Assembly (NCBI GenBank): GCA_024363285.1
Contig: AP024710.1
Coordinates: 1,892,001-1,956,000 of the forward strand
From: Leptolinea sp. HRD-7
GTDB taxonomy: Bacteria > Chloroflexota > Anaerolineae > Anaerolineales > Anaerolineaceae
Length of the DNA: 64,000 bases
Direction: 5' to 3'
Part shown: piece after piece, positions 36,665 through 45,579 of the stretch
Numbering within the stretch: the first letter of the stretch is position 1
How the letters are laid out: each line of letters opens with the position of its first letter
Notes under the pieces: generated by a model
Told to the model about the DNA's origin: nothing
Database searches by the model: none
Seen by the model: only the letters and a program-made list of their open reading frames with translations
Translations under genes and position numbers: made by a program

Positions 36665-37450
36665 ATGGAACTTGACGTCTACCAACGGATCAAAACAGTT
36701 GTAAAAACCAATCTGGGTATTGATCTTGAGCATTATAAAGATGAGCAGATGCGCCGCAGGCTGGATTCATGGCTGGTTCGTTCCGGTATGTCTTCGTGGG
36801 ACGATTACTTCGCGCGGATCAAGGTAGACAAGGATGAACTTTTAAAATTCCGAAATTATTTGACCATTAATGTTACCGAGTTTTACCGTGATACCGAACG
36901 CTGGAAACACCTTCAGAACATTGTCTTTCCGATGATCCTCAAAGACGCGGGTCCCCGTGGATTGCGTGTTTGGAGCGCGGGATGTTCTATTGGCGCCGAG
37001 CCATTTACGCTTGGCATGATCCTGGAAGAATTGACCCCAACTCGTAAACATTACATTTTAGGCACCGATCTGGATAAAGGCGCCATCGCCCGGGCTATGT
37101 CTGGCGGCGCATTTATTACGGAAGAAATACGCGGCTTGTCACCAGCGCAACGGGCTAATTATTTACGTCCGGGGGGGCCACCTTTTTATGTGGTTGAATC
37201 TTTGATCAAGAAAATTACATTCCGTGAGCAAAACATGATATCGGATACGTTCGAGAAAGATTTTGACCTGATCGTCTGCCGGAATGTTGTTATTTACTTC
37301 ACCAGCGAAACGAAAGACATGCTGTACAGAAAATTTACCGGAGCATTGCGGAAAGGCGGAATTTTGTTCATTGGCGGCACAGAAATCATTCCACATCCTC
37401 AAGACTTTGGTCTTAAGAGCGTTGGTATTTCGTTTTACCAGAAAATTTAA
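36665..37450 (+). CDS. cheR: Receptor methyltransferase CheR
   Basis: A 261-residue SAM-dependent enzyme. Residues about 60-75 hold NYLTINVTEFYRDTERW, then RVWSAGCSIGAEPFTLGMIL is the SAM loop, and DLIVCRNVVIYFTSET is typical near the end. CheR methylates receptor glutamates. It follows cheB at once. Confidence 0.96.
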   Translation: MELDVYQRIKTVVKTNLGIDLEHYKDEQMRRRLDSWLVRSGMSSWDDYFARIKVDKDELLKFRNYLTINVTEFYRDTERWKHLQNIVFPMILKDAGPRGLRVWSAGCSIGAEPFTLGMILEELTPTRKHYILGTDLDKGAIARAMSGGAFITEEIRGLSPAQRANYLRPGGPPFYVVESLIKKITFREQNMISDTFEKDFDLIVCRNVVIYFTSETKDMLYRKFTGALRKGGILFIGGTEIIPHPQDFGLKSVGISFYQKI

Positions 37451-37467
37451 GATGGGAGAAACCCTCT

Positions 37468-37983
37468 ATGGCTAATGTGAAATTTATGAATCCTTTTGTG
37501 GAAGCCGCGGCTGAAGTTTTGGAAAAAGAAGTTAACGCCAAAGTAGAACGGGGTACTTTAAGCCTTCAAAAATCATCATTGACTTCTGATCAGATCACCG
37601 TCTTGCTCAGCCTTGTCGGGCAAGTTCAGGGTGTGGTTTTATATGGCCTATCGATAAAGACCGCGTTAAACCTTGTTTCACGCATGATGGGGCAGGAATT
37701 TGCAGAATTTGACAATCTGGCGCAGAGTGGTATTGCCGAGCTGGGAAATGTGATCACCGGCGCCGCAACCGTAAAACTCAGCAAAGAAGGGTTTGACGCT
37801 GAGATTTCCCCACCAACATTGGTTCAGGGAGAGGGAATTCAGATTTCAACATTGGATTTTCCCCGCGTTGTCGTTCAATTGAAAACAGAAATGGGTGATA
37901 TTACGGTCCATCTCGCGCTCCGTGAAAGCCCTCCAGGCAGCGAGTCCGGAAAAAATTATGTTCCCATTTCTATTCAACTGTAG
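37468..37983 (+). CDS. cheX: CheX-type phosphatase 1
   Basis: A 171-residue CheX. QSGIAELGNVITGAA (about residues 90-104) holds the E-x-x-N phosphatase motif. CheX dephosphorylates CheY-P as a dimer. It is one of two tandem copies, so with CheC three phosphatase-type proteins are encoded in a row. Confidence 0.88.
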   Translation: MANVKFMNPFVEAAAEVLEKEVNAKVERGTLSLQKSSLTSDQITVLLSLVGQVQGVVLYGLSIKTALNLVSRMMGQEFAEFDNLAQSGIAELGNVITGAATVKLSKEGFDAEISPPTLVQGEGIQISTLDFPRVVVQLKTEMGDITVHLALRESPPGSESGKNYVPISIQL

Positions 37984-37999
37984 GTGAGAGGAGTATACG

Positions 38000-38527
38000 A
38001 TGAAAGTTCAATATCTGATTCCCTTTGTGGAAGCAGCGTATGAAGTTCTGAAGGCTGAAGTGAATATTCCTCTTGAGCGCGGAGATCTATCGCTGGATAA
38101 AGGTGCCTATATTACTGATGATGTTACCGTGATCATCAGCCTGGTAGGTGATATTGAAGGAATTGTCTTCTATGGTTTCAGCAATGAAGCGGCTTTGAAT
38201 ATCGCTTCCGGCATGCTGGGAGAAAACCTGGATGAAATGAACGGGCTTGCCCAAAGTGGAATTGCCGAATTGGGTAATGTGATCACTGGCCGGGCGAGTG
38301 TCAAACTATCGAAGAACGGTTTTCAGTCGACAATTTCGCCCCCTACGATGTTACTGGGTAAAGGTGCCACGATCTCGACGTTGGATTTCCCCCGTGTGGT
38401 TGTTCCGTTGACCAGCAAAATCGGGCGTATCTCCATTCATCTGGCACTGCGTGAAGCCTCACGGCAGGGCGCAAATGCTGCTCTATTAAAGGTTCCGGAA
38501 GCTCCGGGATTGAAAAACAAGGAATGA
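38000..38527 (+). CDS. cheX: CheX-type phosphatase 2
   Basis: A 175-residue paralogue of the preceding gene: QSGIAELGNVITGRA has the same motif, and FVEAAYEVLKAEVNIPLERG and TISTLDFPRVVVPL align closely. AGAGGAG precedes ATG 38000. The last 25 residues are more basic. Likely a duplication that has diverged. Confidence 0.88.
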   Translation: MKVQYLIPFVEAAYEVLKAEVNIPLERGDLSLDKGAYITDDVTVIISLVGDIEGIVFYGFSNEAALNIASGMLGENLDEMNGLAQSGIAELGNVITGRASVKLSKNGFQSTISPPTMLLGKGATISTLDFPRVVVPLTSKIGRISIHLALREASRQGANAALLKVPEAPGLKNKE

Positions 38528-38632
38528 GAATTCTTTTTGTTGAAATGCAAAACAAGCGACGCTTGACTGCGATTAAAGCAATTCTTTCGGATTTTTCTTA
38601 ACCAATCAGACAAATTCTTAAGGAGAGTGAAT

Positions 38633-38839
38633 ATGAATGAGTCGGAAAATGAAAAATCTGAGCGCGATGAGAAGGTCAAGATCAATCATGATCTTCTAAA
38701 TACTACCTTGAATTCGTGGTTTATGCCTGGTACTACCGGAAATTTGATCGACGCTCGTCAGAAGAAGTCGCAAAAGGGAAAAGATAAAACACCCCTGGTA
38801 ATCTATCTGGGCGACGGAAAAAAGACGGGATCTGACTGA
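38633..38839 (+). CDS. Small charged protein before the ParA gene
   Basis: A 68-residue, highly charged protein of unknown family. ATG 38633 is chosen because AGGAG (38621-38625) lies seven bases before it. Residues 23-33 (NTTLNSWFMPG) match the start of the CheW-type protein at 39647 (KTTLDNLFTGG) at seven of eleven places. The rest is lysine-rich with no membrane segment. It lies just before parA and may be a partner of that ATPase. Confidence 0.6.
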   Translation: MNESENEKSERDEKVKINHDLLNTTLNSWFMPGTTGNLIDARQKKSQKGKDKTPLVIYLGDGKKTGSD

Positions 38840-38855
38840 TTTATTTGAGGCTTAC

Positions 38856-39635
38856 ATGGCGCACGTAGTGGCATTAAGCAACCAAAAAGGTGGAGTGGCC
38901 AAAACCACCACAACGATCTCCCTGGGAGCCAGTTTGGCCGGGATGGGTAGGAGAGTCTTGCTCGTTGACCTGGATCCGCAATCCAACCTGTCATTATCCC
39001 TTGGTCATCAAGATGACGCCCCCGGCGAAACCATCAGTGACGCGCTGGAAACGGCGTTGAATCCACGAAAAGTTGACTGGGATGAACTGATAAGGCATAC
39101 ATCTCAGGAGAATCTGGATATTGTGCCTTCAGATGCCCGATTATGGACAGTGGAACGCCTGATTACAGAGAAACAAGGGTATGAGTATGAACTAAAAACA
39201 CTGCTCGCGCGTTGGCAGAAAATATACGACTATATATTGGTCGATTGTTCCCCGTCTCTGGGACCATTGACTGTAATGGCACTGACAGCGGCTGACAGAG
39301 TGATCATTCCGATTCAGACGGAATTTCTGGCAGTGGTAGGGCTTGTCCGCCTGATCGAAACGATTGATGCCGTAAAGGAACATACCAATTCCAATCTTGA
39401 ATTCAACTTACTCGCGGTTATGTACGATCAACGAAATGGAATTTGTCGGGATGTGTTGACAAAATTGCAGGAGAATTTTTCCGCCCGGTTGTTCTCAACC
39501 GTGATTGGTGTGGATACCCGTTTGAAAGAGTGTGTGGCTGTAGGGCAGCCGATCACACAATATGATCCTCGAACCCGGGCAACTCAACAATATGGCATGC
39601 TGGCCGATGAAATAGAAAGAATCATTGACCGATAA
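38856..39635 (+). CDS. ParA-family ATPase of the chemotaxis cluster
   Basis: A 259-residue ParA/MinD-type ATPase. Residues 11-19 (KGGVAKTTT) form the deviant Walker A; VLLVDLDPQSNLSLSLG is the A-prime region, and ILVDCSPSLGPLTVMAL follows. No parB gene lies near. In Vibrio and Rhodobacter, ParA-like proteins (ParC, PpfA) in chemotaxis loci place chemoreceptor arrays at poles or mid-cell. The neighbour on the right carries a CheW domain with a long disordered tail, as ParP does. A plasmid or chromosome role is less likely from this context. Confidence 0.88.
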   Translation: MAHVVALSNQKGGVAKTTTTISLGASLAGMGRRVLLVDLDPQSNLSLSLGHQDDAPGETISDALETALNPRKVDWDELIRHTSQENLDIVPSDARLWTVERLITEKQGYEYELKTLLARWQKIYDYILVDCSPSLGPLTVMALTAADRVIIPIQTEFLAVVGLVRLIETIDAVKEHTNSNLEFNLLAVMYDQRNGICRDVLTKLQENFSARLFSTVIGVDTRLKECVAVGQPITQYDPRTRATQQYGMLADEIERIIDR

Positions 39636-39646
39636 CAGGAGAGTGG

Positions 39647-40543
39647 ATGAACAAAAAATCGCGCATAAAGACAACGCTCGACAACCTTTTTACCGGAGGT
39701 AAACTCCCATCTGAAGAAAAGCCTCCTGTATCTGCGGCGAACACACCGGCTGAAAAGAAACAGGTTGCAACGCGAAAAAGTGAGCCGGTAGTGAAACCAT
39801 CTGTAACAGAGGATAAACCGGCTGTTAAACCGTCTGAGAAAACATCCTCCGATATTAAGGTCAAAGTGGAACCAACCGAAACGGAAGCGGAGGTTATTAA
39901 AGAAACAAAACCCGAGAATCAAATTCATGATACGCAATCAACTCAGACACCGGTAGCTCTTCAGACAACAGATAAAGTGCCACAGTCTGTTCAAATTGAG
40001 AAACCCGCGCCTGCTCCGATTCCGGAAAAGAAAAAGGACGATGAAGATAGAGTGATGGAACTTGCTCGAACTATTGACCAGGCTTCGGATTCACAATCAA
40101 TGGACGAAGAACACCTGGTGATCTTTTCCCTGGGGAAAGAACTCTATGGTGTGACCATTCACGCGGTTGAGAGTATTATCAAACTCCAGGCAATCACTCA
40201 GGTTCCACGAACAGCGGCTTTTATTCTCGGAGTTACCAATTTACGCGGCACGGTAGTGCCCGTGTTGGATTTGCGTATCCGGTTCAACCTTTCTCATAGC
40301 GAAGACACGGCAAACACCCGGATCGTCATTGTCAATTCAGAAGGTTCTAAAGTAGGTATCGTAGTAGACGAGGTCACAGAGGTTTTAAAGGTATCACGGA
40401 ATACAATACAGCCTCCTCCTCCACTGTCAACCACCATTGAATCAGCTTTTATCAGTGGCATCGCTCGCATTGATGACCGTCTCGTAATTCTGTTGGATCT
40501 CGAGAAAGTACTTGCTTCTTCCAGCCGTCAGCATAACCGCTGA
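39647..40543 (+). CDS. CheW-domain protein with long disordered N-terminus (ParP-like)
   Basis: A 298-residue protein. Residues 1-135 are low complexity, rich in Lys, Glu, Pro, Thr and Ser; 155-298 form a CheW domain (FSLGKELYGVTIHAVESIIK; VLDLRIRFNL). The CheW part is a clear relative of the 149-residue CheW at 42682. The N-terminal KTTLDNLFTGG (8-18) recalls the small ORF at 38633. It starts 11 bases after the ParA gene. In ParP, an extended region binds ParC and a CheW-like domain binds the array; the layout here agrees. Confidence 0.75.
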   Translation: MNKKSRIKTTLDNLFTGGKLPSEEKPPVSAANTPAEKKQVATRKSEPVVKPSVTEDKPAVKPSEKTSSDIKVKVEPTETEAEVIKETKPENQIHDTQSTQTPVALQTTDKVPQSVQIEKPAPAPIPEKKKDDEDRVMELARTIDQASDSQSMDEEHLVIFSLGKELYGVTIHAVESIIKLQAITQVPRTAAFILGVTNLRGTVVPVLDLRIRFNLSHSEDTANTRIVIVNSEGSKVGIVVDEVTEVLKVSRNTIQPPPPLSTTIESAFISGIARIDDRLVILLDLEKVLASSSRQHNR

Positions 40544-40593
40544 TTGAAAGGAGCAAACTGACTTTTATCGAAATTACCTGACTAGGAGAAAAA

Positions 40594-42618
40594 ATGAACG
40601 TCATCAATAATATGAAAATCAGAACCAAACTAATTGGGAGTTTCACGGTATTAATCCTCGCGATGGTATTGATTGCTGTTCTTGGCGCCAGCGGGTTGAC
40701 AACTGTAGCCCAGTACAGCGAACAGATGTATAACCATCAGCTTCTGCCTATCGAATCACTGGGTAAAGTACAGGGGTTGATGTTTAACATTCGGGGTGAT
40801 TATTACAAGGTCATGGCTGTTCAGGCAGAGAAGGAACAGTTTTTTAAAGAAATCAAAGAAAAATTTTCTTCCATTGACGACCTGATGAATACATACAAGG
40901 CGTCTATGGGTTCCACTGAGAAAGAGAAAGCGGCTTTAGAGGCTTATGACAAGGCTATCGCGGAATTTCGCGCTTCATTGAACGATTACGAGACGAAAAT
41001 GAACTCGGGCGATGTGGATGGCGGTATGGCCTTGATCAGCGGCGATGGTCGAGTTGTGCAAGCCCGCACCGCGTTGGGCGATTCACTGGATGTTCTTCTC
41101 GCCATCAATGATGAAAAAGCGTCTAACCTTAAACAAGAATCTATAAAGATCCGCGACAGCCGGACAGCATTTATGACCGGTCTGGGGGTATTCGGTGTGA
41201 TCCTGGCGGTATTAATTACTATAGTCATCAGTCTGTCTATCTCGCAACCCGCCAATTTAGCGGCTAAATTTGGCCGGGCACTGGCGAAAGGTGACCTTTT
41301 GCGGAAGATTGATCAAAAAGAGATTGCCCGGTTGAGTGCTCGCAGAGATGAAATGGGCGAGATTTCCCGGTCCATGCAGGAATTGGTGAAGTATTTGCAG
41401 GAAATGGGGACGGTTGCTGAACGGATTTCAGAAAACGACCTGACTGTAGAAATCACCCCCAAATCTGAAGAAGATGAACTTGGGAACGCCTTCAAGAAGA
41501 TGATCGAAGGTTTGCGGCTCACTATCCGACAGGTGGCGGAAAACGCGTTATCTGTTGGGAATGCTTCGAAACAACTGGCGGATGTTGCCGGACAGGCTGG
41601 ACAGGTTACAGACCAGATTGCCGCCACCATACAGGAAGTAGCCAAAGGCACAACTACCCAGAACGAGAGCATCTCGAAGACGGCATCATCGGTAGAGCAA
41701 ATGTCACGGGCAATTGACGGAGTGGCGCATGGCGCGCAGGAGCAGGCGGCGGCTGTTGGCCGGGCCAGCGAGATCACCGCGATGATCAACAATTCCATTC
41801 AACAGGTGGCTGCCAATGCGCATTCTGTGACCGAAGGTTCTCGTTTGGCATCCGAAGCTTCGCGGAGCGGCGGTAAGGTGGTCGATGAAACCATAAAGGG
41901 TATGGAAGTCATCAAAGAAAAGGTTGGCCTCTCTGCAGAAAAAGTACGCGAGATGGGTTCTCGCAGTGAACAGATCGGCGCGATCGTGGAAACCATTGAT
42001 GATATTGCCTCGCAGACCAATCTGCTGGCTTTGAACGCGGCCATTGAAGCCGCCCGCGCCGGAGAACATGGTAAAGGTTTCGCCGTGGTGGCTGATGAAG
42101 TGCGCAAGCTGGCAGAACGTTCCAGCAGCGCAACCAAAGAGATCGGCGCGCTGATCTCGGGCATCCAGGCGACTGTAGCCGATGCCGTAGCCGCCATGGA
42201 TGAAGGCGCGCGCGAGGTAGAGAAGGGTTCCCTGAAGGCTGTGGAAGCCGGTAAGGCACTGGAATCCATCCTCAAAGCGGCGGAAGAAGTCAACGCGGAG
42301 GCGATTGAAGCCGCTGAAGCGACCAAGATTATGAGCAAGAACGCTGATGAACTGGTGGCATCCATGGATACGGTTTCAGCAGTGGTAGAAGAAAATACTG
42401 CCAGCACCGAAGAAATGGCCGCTGGCTCATCCGAGGTGACTACAGCCATTGAGAGCATCGCCAGTATCAGTGAAGAGAACAGCGCGGCGGTAGAAGAAGT
42501 CAGCGCTTCGGCAGAAGAAATGACCGCCCAGGTGCAGGAAGTTGGCTCCTCCGCGAAATCACTGGCCGAAATGGCCGATGCCCTGCAGCAGGTTGTCCAA
42601 CGATTCAAACTTAGTTAA
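40594..42618 (+). CDS. Methyl-accepting chemotaxis protein
   Basis: A 674-residue transmembrane receptor. TM1 spans about residues 12-34, a helical sensor domain (4HB type) follows (about 35-190), TM2 is near 190-215, then HAMP and a long signalling domain. The tip EIARAGEHG-type region reads [20 protein letters not shown], the universal receptor hairpin. No ligand can be named. The C-terminus lacks a CheR-docking pentapeptide. It is the only receptor in the window. Confidence 0.93.
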   Translation: MNVINNMKIRTKLIGSFTVLILAMVLIAVLGASGLTTVAQYSEQMYNHQLLPIESLGKVQGLMFNIRGDYYKVMAVQAEKEQFFKEIKEKFSSIDDLMNTYKASMGSTEKEKAALEAYDKAIAEFRASLNDYETKMNSGDVDGGMALISGDGRVVQARTALGDSLDVLLAINDEKASNLKQESIKIRDSRTAFMTGLGVFGVILAVLITIVISLSISQPANLAAKFGRALAKGDLLRKIDQKEIARLSARRDEMGEISRSMQELVKYLQEMGTVAERISENDLTVEITPKSEEDELGNAFKKMIEGLRLTIRQVAENALSVGNASKQLADVAGQAGQVTDQIAATIQEVAKGTTTQNESISKTASSVEQMSRAIDGVAHGAQEQAAAVGRASEITAMINNSIQQVAANAHSVTEGSRLASEASRSGGKVVDETIKGMEVIKEKVGLSAEKVREMGSRSEQIGAIVETIDDIASQTNLLALNAAIEAARAGEHGKGFAVVADEVRKLAERSSSATKEIGALISGIQATVADAVAAMDEGAREVEKGSLKAVEAGKALESILKAAEEVNAEAIEAAEATKIMSKNADELVASMDTVSAVVEENTASTEEMAAGSSEVTTAIESIASISEENSAAVEEVSASAEEMTAQVQEVGSSAKSLAEMADALQQVVQRFKLS

Positions 42619-42681
42619 GATTGGTTATGGTTAATTGAGTCATATCTGGCGGCAGAAAACGAATTCTAAAAGGATAATAAA

Positions 42682-43131
42682 ATGGAACAACAGCTTGTCG
42701 TTTTTGAACTGGCAAATGAACACTACGGTGTAGACATCTCTTCTGTGGAAAGCATCATCAAAATGCAAGAGATCACTCGTATTCCCCATTCGCCATCGTT
42801 TGTAGAGGGGATCACCAATCTTCGAGGATTGGTATTGCCAGTAATTGACCTGCGTAAACGTTTCGGGTTGGAAGCTCAGGAAGCCTCACGGGATTCACGG
42901 ATTATGGTGGTGGCGATGGGAAACGTCAAAGTGGGCATGATCGTCGACGCGGTTTCCGAGGTGCTGCGTGTTCCGTCAGAATCCATTGAACCGCCGCCGT
43001 CGATGACCACTACATCAAAAGCTAATTTCATTACCGGTATCGCCAAACTGAATGACCTTTTAGTTATCCTACTCGATCTCAGTAAGATTTTGACAACCGA
43101 TGAGCAGGTGGAGCTCTCGTCTGTAGGATAA
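42682..43131 (+). CDS. cheW: Coupling protein CheW
   Basis: A 149-residue CheW: FELANEHYGVDISSVESIIK, GITNLRGLVLPVIDLRKRFG and GMIVDAVSEVLRVPSESIEP. It links receptors to CheA. AAAAGGA precedes ATG 42682. It is probably the last gene of the chemotaxis unit, ending before the hairpin at 43158-43189. Confidence 0.95.
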   Translation: MEQQLVVFELANEHYGVDISSVESIIKMQEITRIPHSPSFVEGITNLRGLVLPVIDLRKRFGLEAQEASRDSRIMVVAMGNVKVGMIVDAVSEVLRVPSESIEPPPSMTTTSKANFITGIAKLNDLLVILLDLSKILTTDEQVELSSVG

Positions 43132-43157
43132 CCGGTTAAGGATTAGAATGCAGTCTA

Positions 43158-43189
43158 CCGATCCCCGGGAGTTTCATACCGGGGATCGG
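43158..43189 (+). terminator. Hairpin ending the chemotaxis unit
   Basis: CCGATCCCCGG (43158-43168) and CCGGGGATCGG (43179-43189) form an 11-pair stem with a ten-base loop. Few T bases follow, so termination may be partial. Confidence 0.5.
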
Positions 43190-43249
43190 CTGTTCATGGT
43201 GTAGAATCGATACTCGCGGTTACTGGAACTTACTATTTGGAATGAACAA

Positions 43250-43996
43250 ATGCGACGAATTGCTTTAATCCCTTTATTGACCCTATTCATAGCGGGGTGC
43301 GCCCAACCTGCGGCTGCCCCAATGCCAACGCCTGTACCCGAGATGACGGAAATACCTTGCCCGGGTGTGAAACCGCATGGTCTGGCAATCGGAATGACAG
43401 CTTATGTGGTAATTGATGGACCTGTGTTTTCGGCAAACCTGGTTAATGAAACGAATACGAAGGATTTAGCCGGCACTGTGACCCATCACACACGGGTGAC
43501 GCTGGTAAATGGCCCGGAATGTTCCACTGCATCCGCCTGGTGGCAGGTAACCCTGCCAGATGGTACAAAGGGTTGGTTGCAGATTGGCGAAGGATTGAAG
43601 CAGGATGATGTGGAATATTCCACATCTCTATTGCCCTACAAAGATGACGCCGTGCAGCGTGAGGTTCCAAAGGAACGAGAGAAGGAAGCCCAGATACGCT
43701 ATATTATCGCGGATATTGAACTGGGCGGCAGTGATGTGCAGAAGTATTACGAAGAGCAAGTCGAAGCCAAACCTGACGACCCGGAAACCGTCAAGATATC
43801 CGCCGCGCTGGATATCATTAAAGCCGCTGGCGGCAAGGGTGTGATGGCCAACCCTGGCGCGTTTGAACGTAAACCGTTTCGCGGCGGTACATCAGTTCTG
43901 GACGCCGGAACCGAATACGTACAACCCGGGCTGGATATTGTGCTGAAACCCTGCGACGGCATTGAACCTTTGTCGGTTTGTGATAAATTGAAATAA
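43250..43996 (+). CDS. Lipoprotein, possible SH3-type domain
   Basis: A 248-residue lipoprotein: a signal peptide with the lipobox LFIAGC (cleavage before Cys17) is followed by a proline-rich linker. Residues about 45-125 (GLAIGMTAYVVID, then WWQVTLPDGTKGWLQIGEG) resemble a bacterial SH3 domain, which often binds peptidoglycan. The rest (125-248) is charged and not recognised. The gene lies between chemotaxis and tat genes with no overlap. Confidence 0.7.
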   Translation: MRRIALIPLLTLFIAGCAQPAAAPMPTPVPEMTEIPCPGVKPHGLAIGMTAYVVIDGPVFSANLVNETNTKDLAGTVTHHTRVTLVNGPECSTASAWWQVTLPDGTKGWLQIGEGLKQDDVEYSTSLLPYKDDAVQREVPKEREKEAQIRYIIADIELGGSDVQKYYEEQVEAKPDDPETVKISAALDIIKAAGGKGVMANPGAFERKPFRGGTSVLDAGTEYVQPGLDIVLKPCDGIEPLSVCDKLK

Positions 43997-44058
43997 CGCT
44001 GTTTGTATCTCAATAATGGATGTTATGATTTTGGAATACAGAAAAAATTGGTGAGATT

Positions 44059-44763
44059 TTGAAGGAAGATTCACTTTTAACCGCTCTGGCTCCTCATTTC
44101 AATGAGCTGCGCAGCCGCCTGCTTAAGGCGCTGATCGCGCTCGTGGTTTGTGTGATTGCCAGTTTCTTCTTTTCCGAGAAAGTGATCGCTTTCCTGGTGG
44201 AACCCATTGGCGGCCTGCAGAATCTGCAGTCCATCGAGGTGACTGAAACCATATCGGTGTATATGCGGGTATCCCTGCTGTCCGGGTTCATCCTGGCACT
44301 GCCGGTGGTCGCCTACCAGATCATTGCCTTTATTGCCCCGGCGTTGGAAAAACCGGAGGAAAAGCACTGGTTCTATTCCAGCATCCCGTTCATTGTGATA
44401 CTTTTCTGCGGCGGGGTAGCCTTTACCTACTTTGTGATGCTAAAGGCGGCCATCCCGTTTCTGGTGGGTTTCATGGGAGTGACCACCGTGCCGCGGCTTT
44501 CCAACTACATGGGTTTTGTGCTCAACCTGATGTTCTGGGTGGGCGTTTGTTTTGAGGCGCCGCTGGTGGTGCTGGTGCTGGCAAAATTAAAGATCGTCAA
44601 TACCGGCCTGCTATTAAAAGGCTGGCGCGCGGCTATTGTGCTTTCGGCTCTGCTTGCGGCTGTTATTACGCCAACCACAGACCCGGTCAATATGGCGTTG
44701 TTGATGGCCCCGTTGATGGGGTTATACTTGTTAAGCATTCTGATGGCTTTCCTTGTGCGCTAA
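44059..44763 (+). CDS. tatC: Sec-independent translocase subunit TatC
   Basis: A 234-residue polytopic membrane protein. It has HFNELRSRLLKALIALVVCV, with six predicted membrane segments, and DPVNMALLMAPLMGLYLLSI near the end. The start codon is TTG 44059. TatC binds twin-arginine signal peptides. tatA and tatB follow in the order tatC-tatA-tatB, which is unusual. Confidence 0.95.
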   Translation: MKEDSLLTALAPHFNELRSRLLKALIALVVCVIASFFFSEKVIAFLVEPIGGLQNLQSIEVTETISVYMRVSLLSGFILALPVVAYQIIAFIAPALEKPEEKHWFYSSIPFIVILFCGGVAFTYFVMLKAAIPFLVGFMGVTTVPRLSNYMGFVLNLMFWVGVCFEAPLVVLVLAKLKIVNTGLLLKGWRAAIVLSALLAAVITPTTDPVNMALLMAPLMGLYLLSILMAFLVR

Positions 44764-44798
44764 AAAGCGCGAGAAGCAAAATTTTTGGAGGTAATGCT

Positions 44799-44990
44799 AT
44801 GAGTCTGGGTGTTCCCGAACTTCTGATCATTCTTGTGATCGTCATTTTATTATTCGGTGTCGGCCGCATTTCCAAGATTTCCGGTGAGCTTGGTAAAAGC
44901 ATCCGCGCGTTCAAAGACGGACTGGGCGGCAAAGATGAGGATTCAAACGATAAGGCATCCAATTCCTCTGACGCCGATAAAAATTCATAA
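44799..44990 (+). CDS. tatA: Twin-arginine translocase protein TatA
   Basis: A 63-residue protein: one membrane segment (about 3-23), the FGVGRISKISGELGKSIRAF amphipathic helix, and an acidic tail. TatA forms the pore. GGAGG precedes ATG 44799. Confidence 0.92.
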   Translation: MSLGVPELLIILVIVILLFGVGRISKISGELGKSIRAFKDGLGGKDEDSNDKASNSSDADKNS

Positions 44991-45014
44991 TCCGAGCTAA
45001 AATCCCGGTGCCCA

Positions 45015-45368
45015 ATGGAAATTTTTAATATAGGCCCCTGGGAACTGGTTCTCATTCTGATCCTGGCGCTGGTGGTATTCGGGCCGGAACGGATGGTGGA
45101 CTATTCCAAATCGACAGCGCGCTTTATTCGAAAGATTGTGCGTTCGCCTTTCTGGCGCGACCTGGTTTCGACGTCGGAAGAGATCAAAGATATCCCGCGC
45201 CAGATCGTGAAGGAAGCCAACCTCGAAGAGAGTTTGCAGGAATTGAAAGACCTGCAGAACACCATCCGCAAGCCGCTGGATCTGAGTGTGCCGGTGGATG
45301 TGGCGCCGGCGGCGTCAACGGAACCGGGGGAATCAGAGAATTCAATGAAGGGGAAGCCGGTCAATTGA
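45015..45368 (+). CDS. tatB: Twin-arginine translocase TatB-like protein
   Basis: A 117-residue protein: membrane segment (about 8-26) with PWELVLILILALVVFGPERM, a helix, and a long charged tail. Length and tail suggest TatB rather than a second TatA. The stop overlaps the following terminator. Confidence 0.85.
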   Translation: MEIFNIGPWELVLILILALVVFGPERMVDYSKSTARFIRKIVRSPFWRDLVSTSEEIKDIPRQIVKEANLEESLQELKDLQNTIRKPLDLSVPVDVAPAASTEPGESENSMKGKPVN

Positions 45369-45379
45369 CCGGCTTTTTT
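45354..45379 (+). terminator. Rho-independent terminator after tatB
   Basis: AAGCCGGTCA and TGACCGGCTT (45354-45375) form a palindrome with T-run 45374-45379. It overlaps the last codons of tatB and ends the tat unit. Confidence 0.85.
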
Positions 45380-45427
45380 AAATGGGGTTGGATCGCCTTT
45401 GATCCCACCTATAAAAATTTAAAACCC

Positions 45428-45517
45428 GGGACGGGTGGAGCTTTTTTCTTTTAGCTCCGACCCGTCCCATAAGAAGAAAAGATGAATTTGACATAAGCGG
45501 CAGGCAACCCCCTGCCG
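45428..45517. other. Two hairpins in the tatB-GH1 gap
   Basis: GGGACGGGTGGAGCT (45428-45442) can pair with AGCTCC plus ACCCGTCCC (45453-45468, one bulged G) around a T-rich ten-base loop. A second stem CGGCAGG / CCTGCCG lies at 45498-45517. Neither has a clear function; the first could end minus-strand transcription. Confidence 0.4.
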
Positions 45518-45579
45518 GCGGGTAAAACTTCAGCGATTATACCTGAAGAGTGTTCCCGGTGATTAAATTACAGTACTAT

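Noticed and set aside
38856..39635. The ParA gene as a plasmid or chromosome partition gene
   Set aside because: No parB or centromere-like repeats lie near, and both sides are chemotaxis genes.
41799..42608. A 269-residue minus-strand frame inside the chemoreceptor gene
   Set aside because: It is Ser/Ala-rich, a mirror of the Ala/Glu-rich coiled coil on the other strand, and has no recognisable domain.
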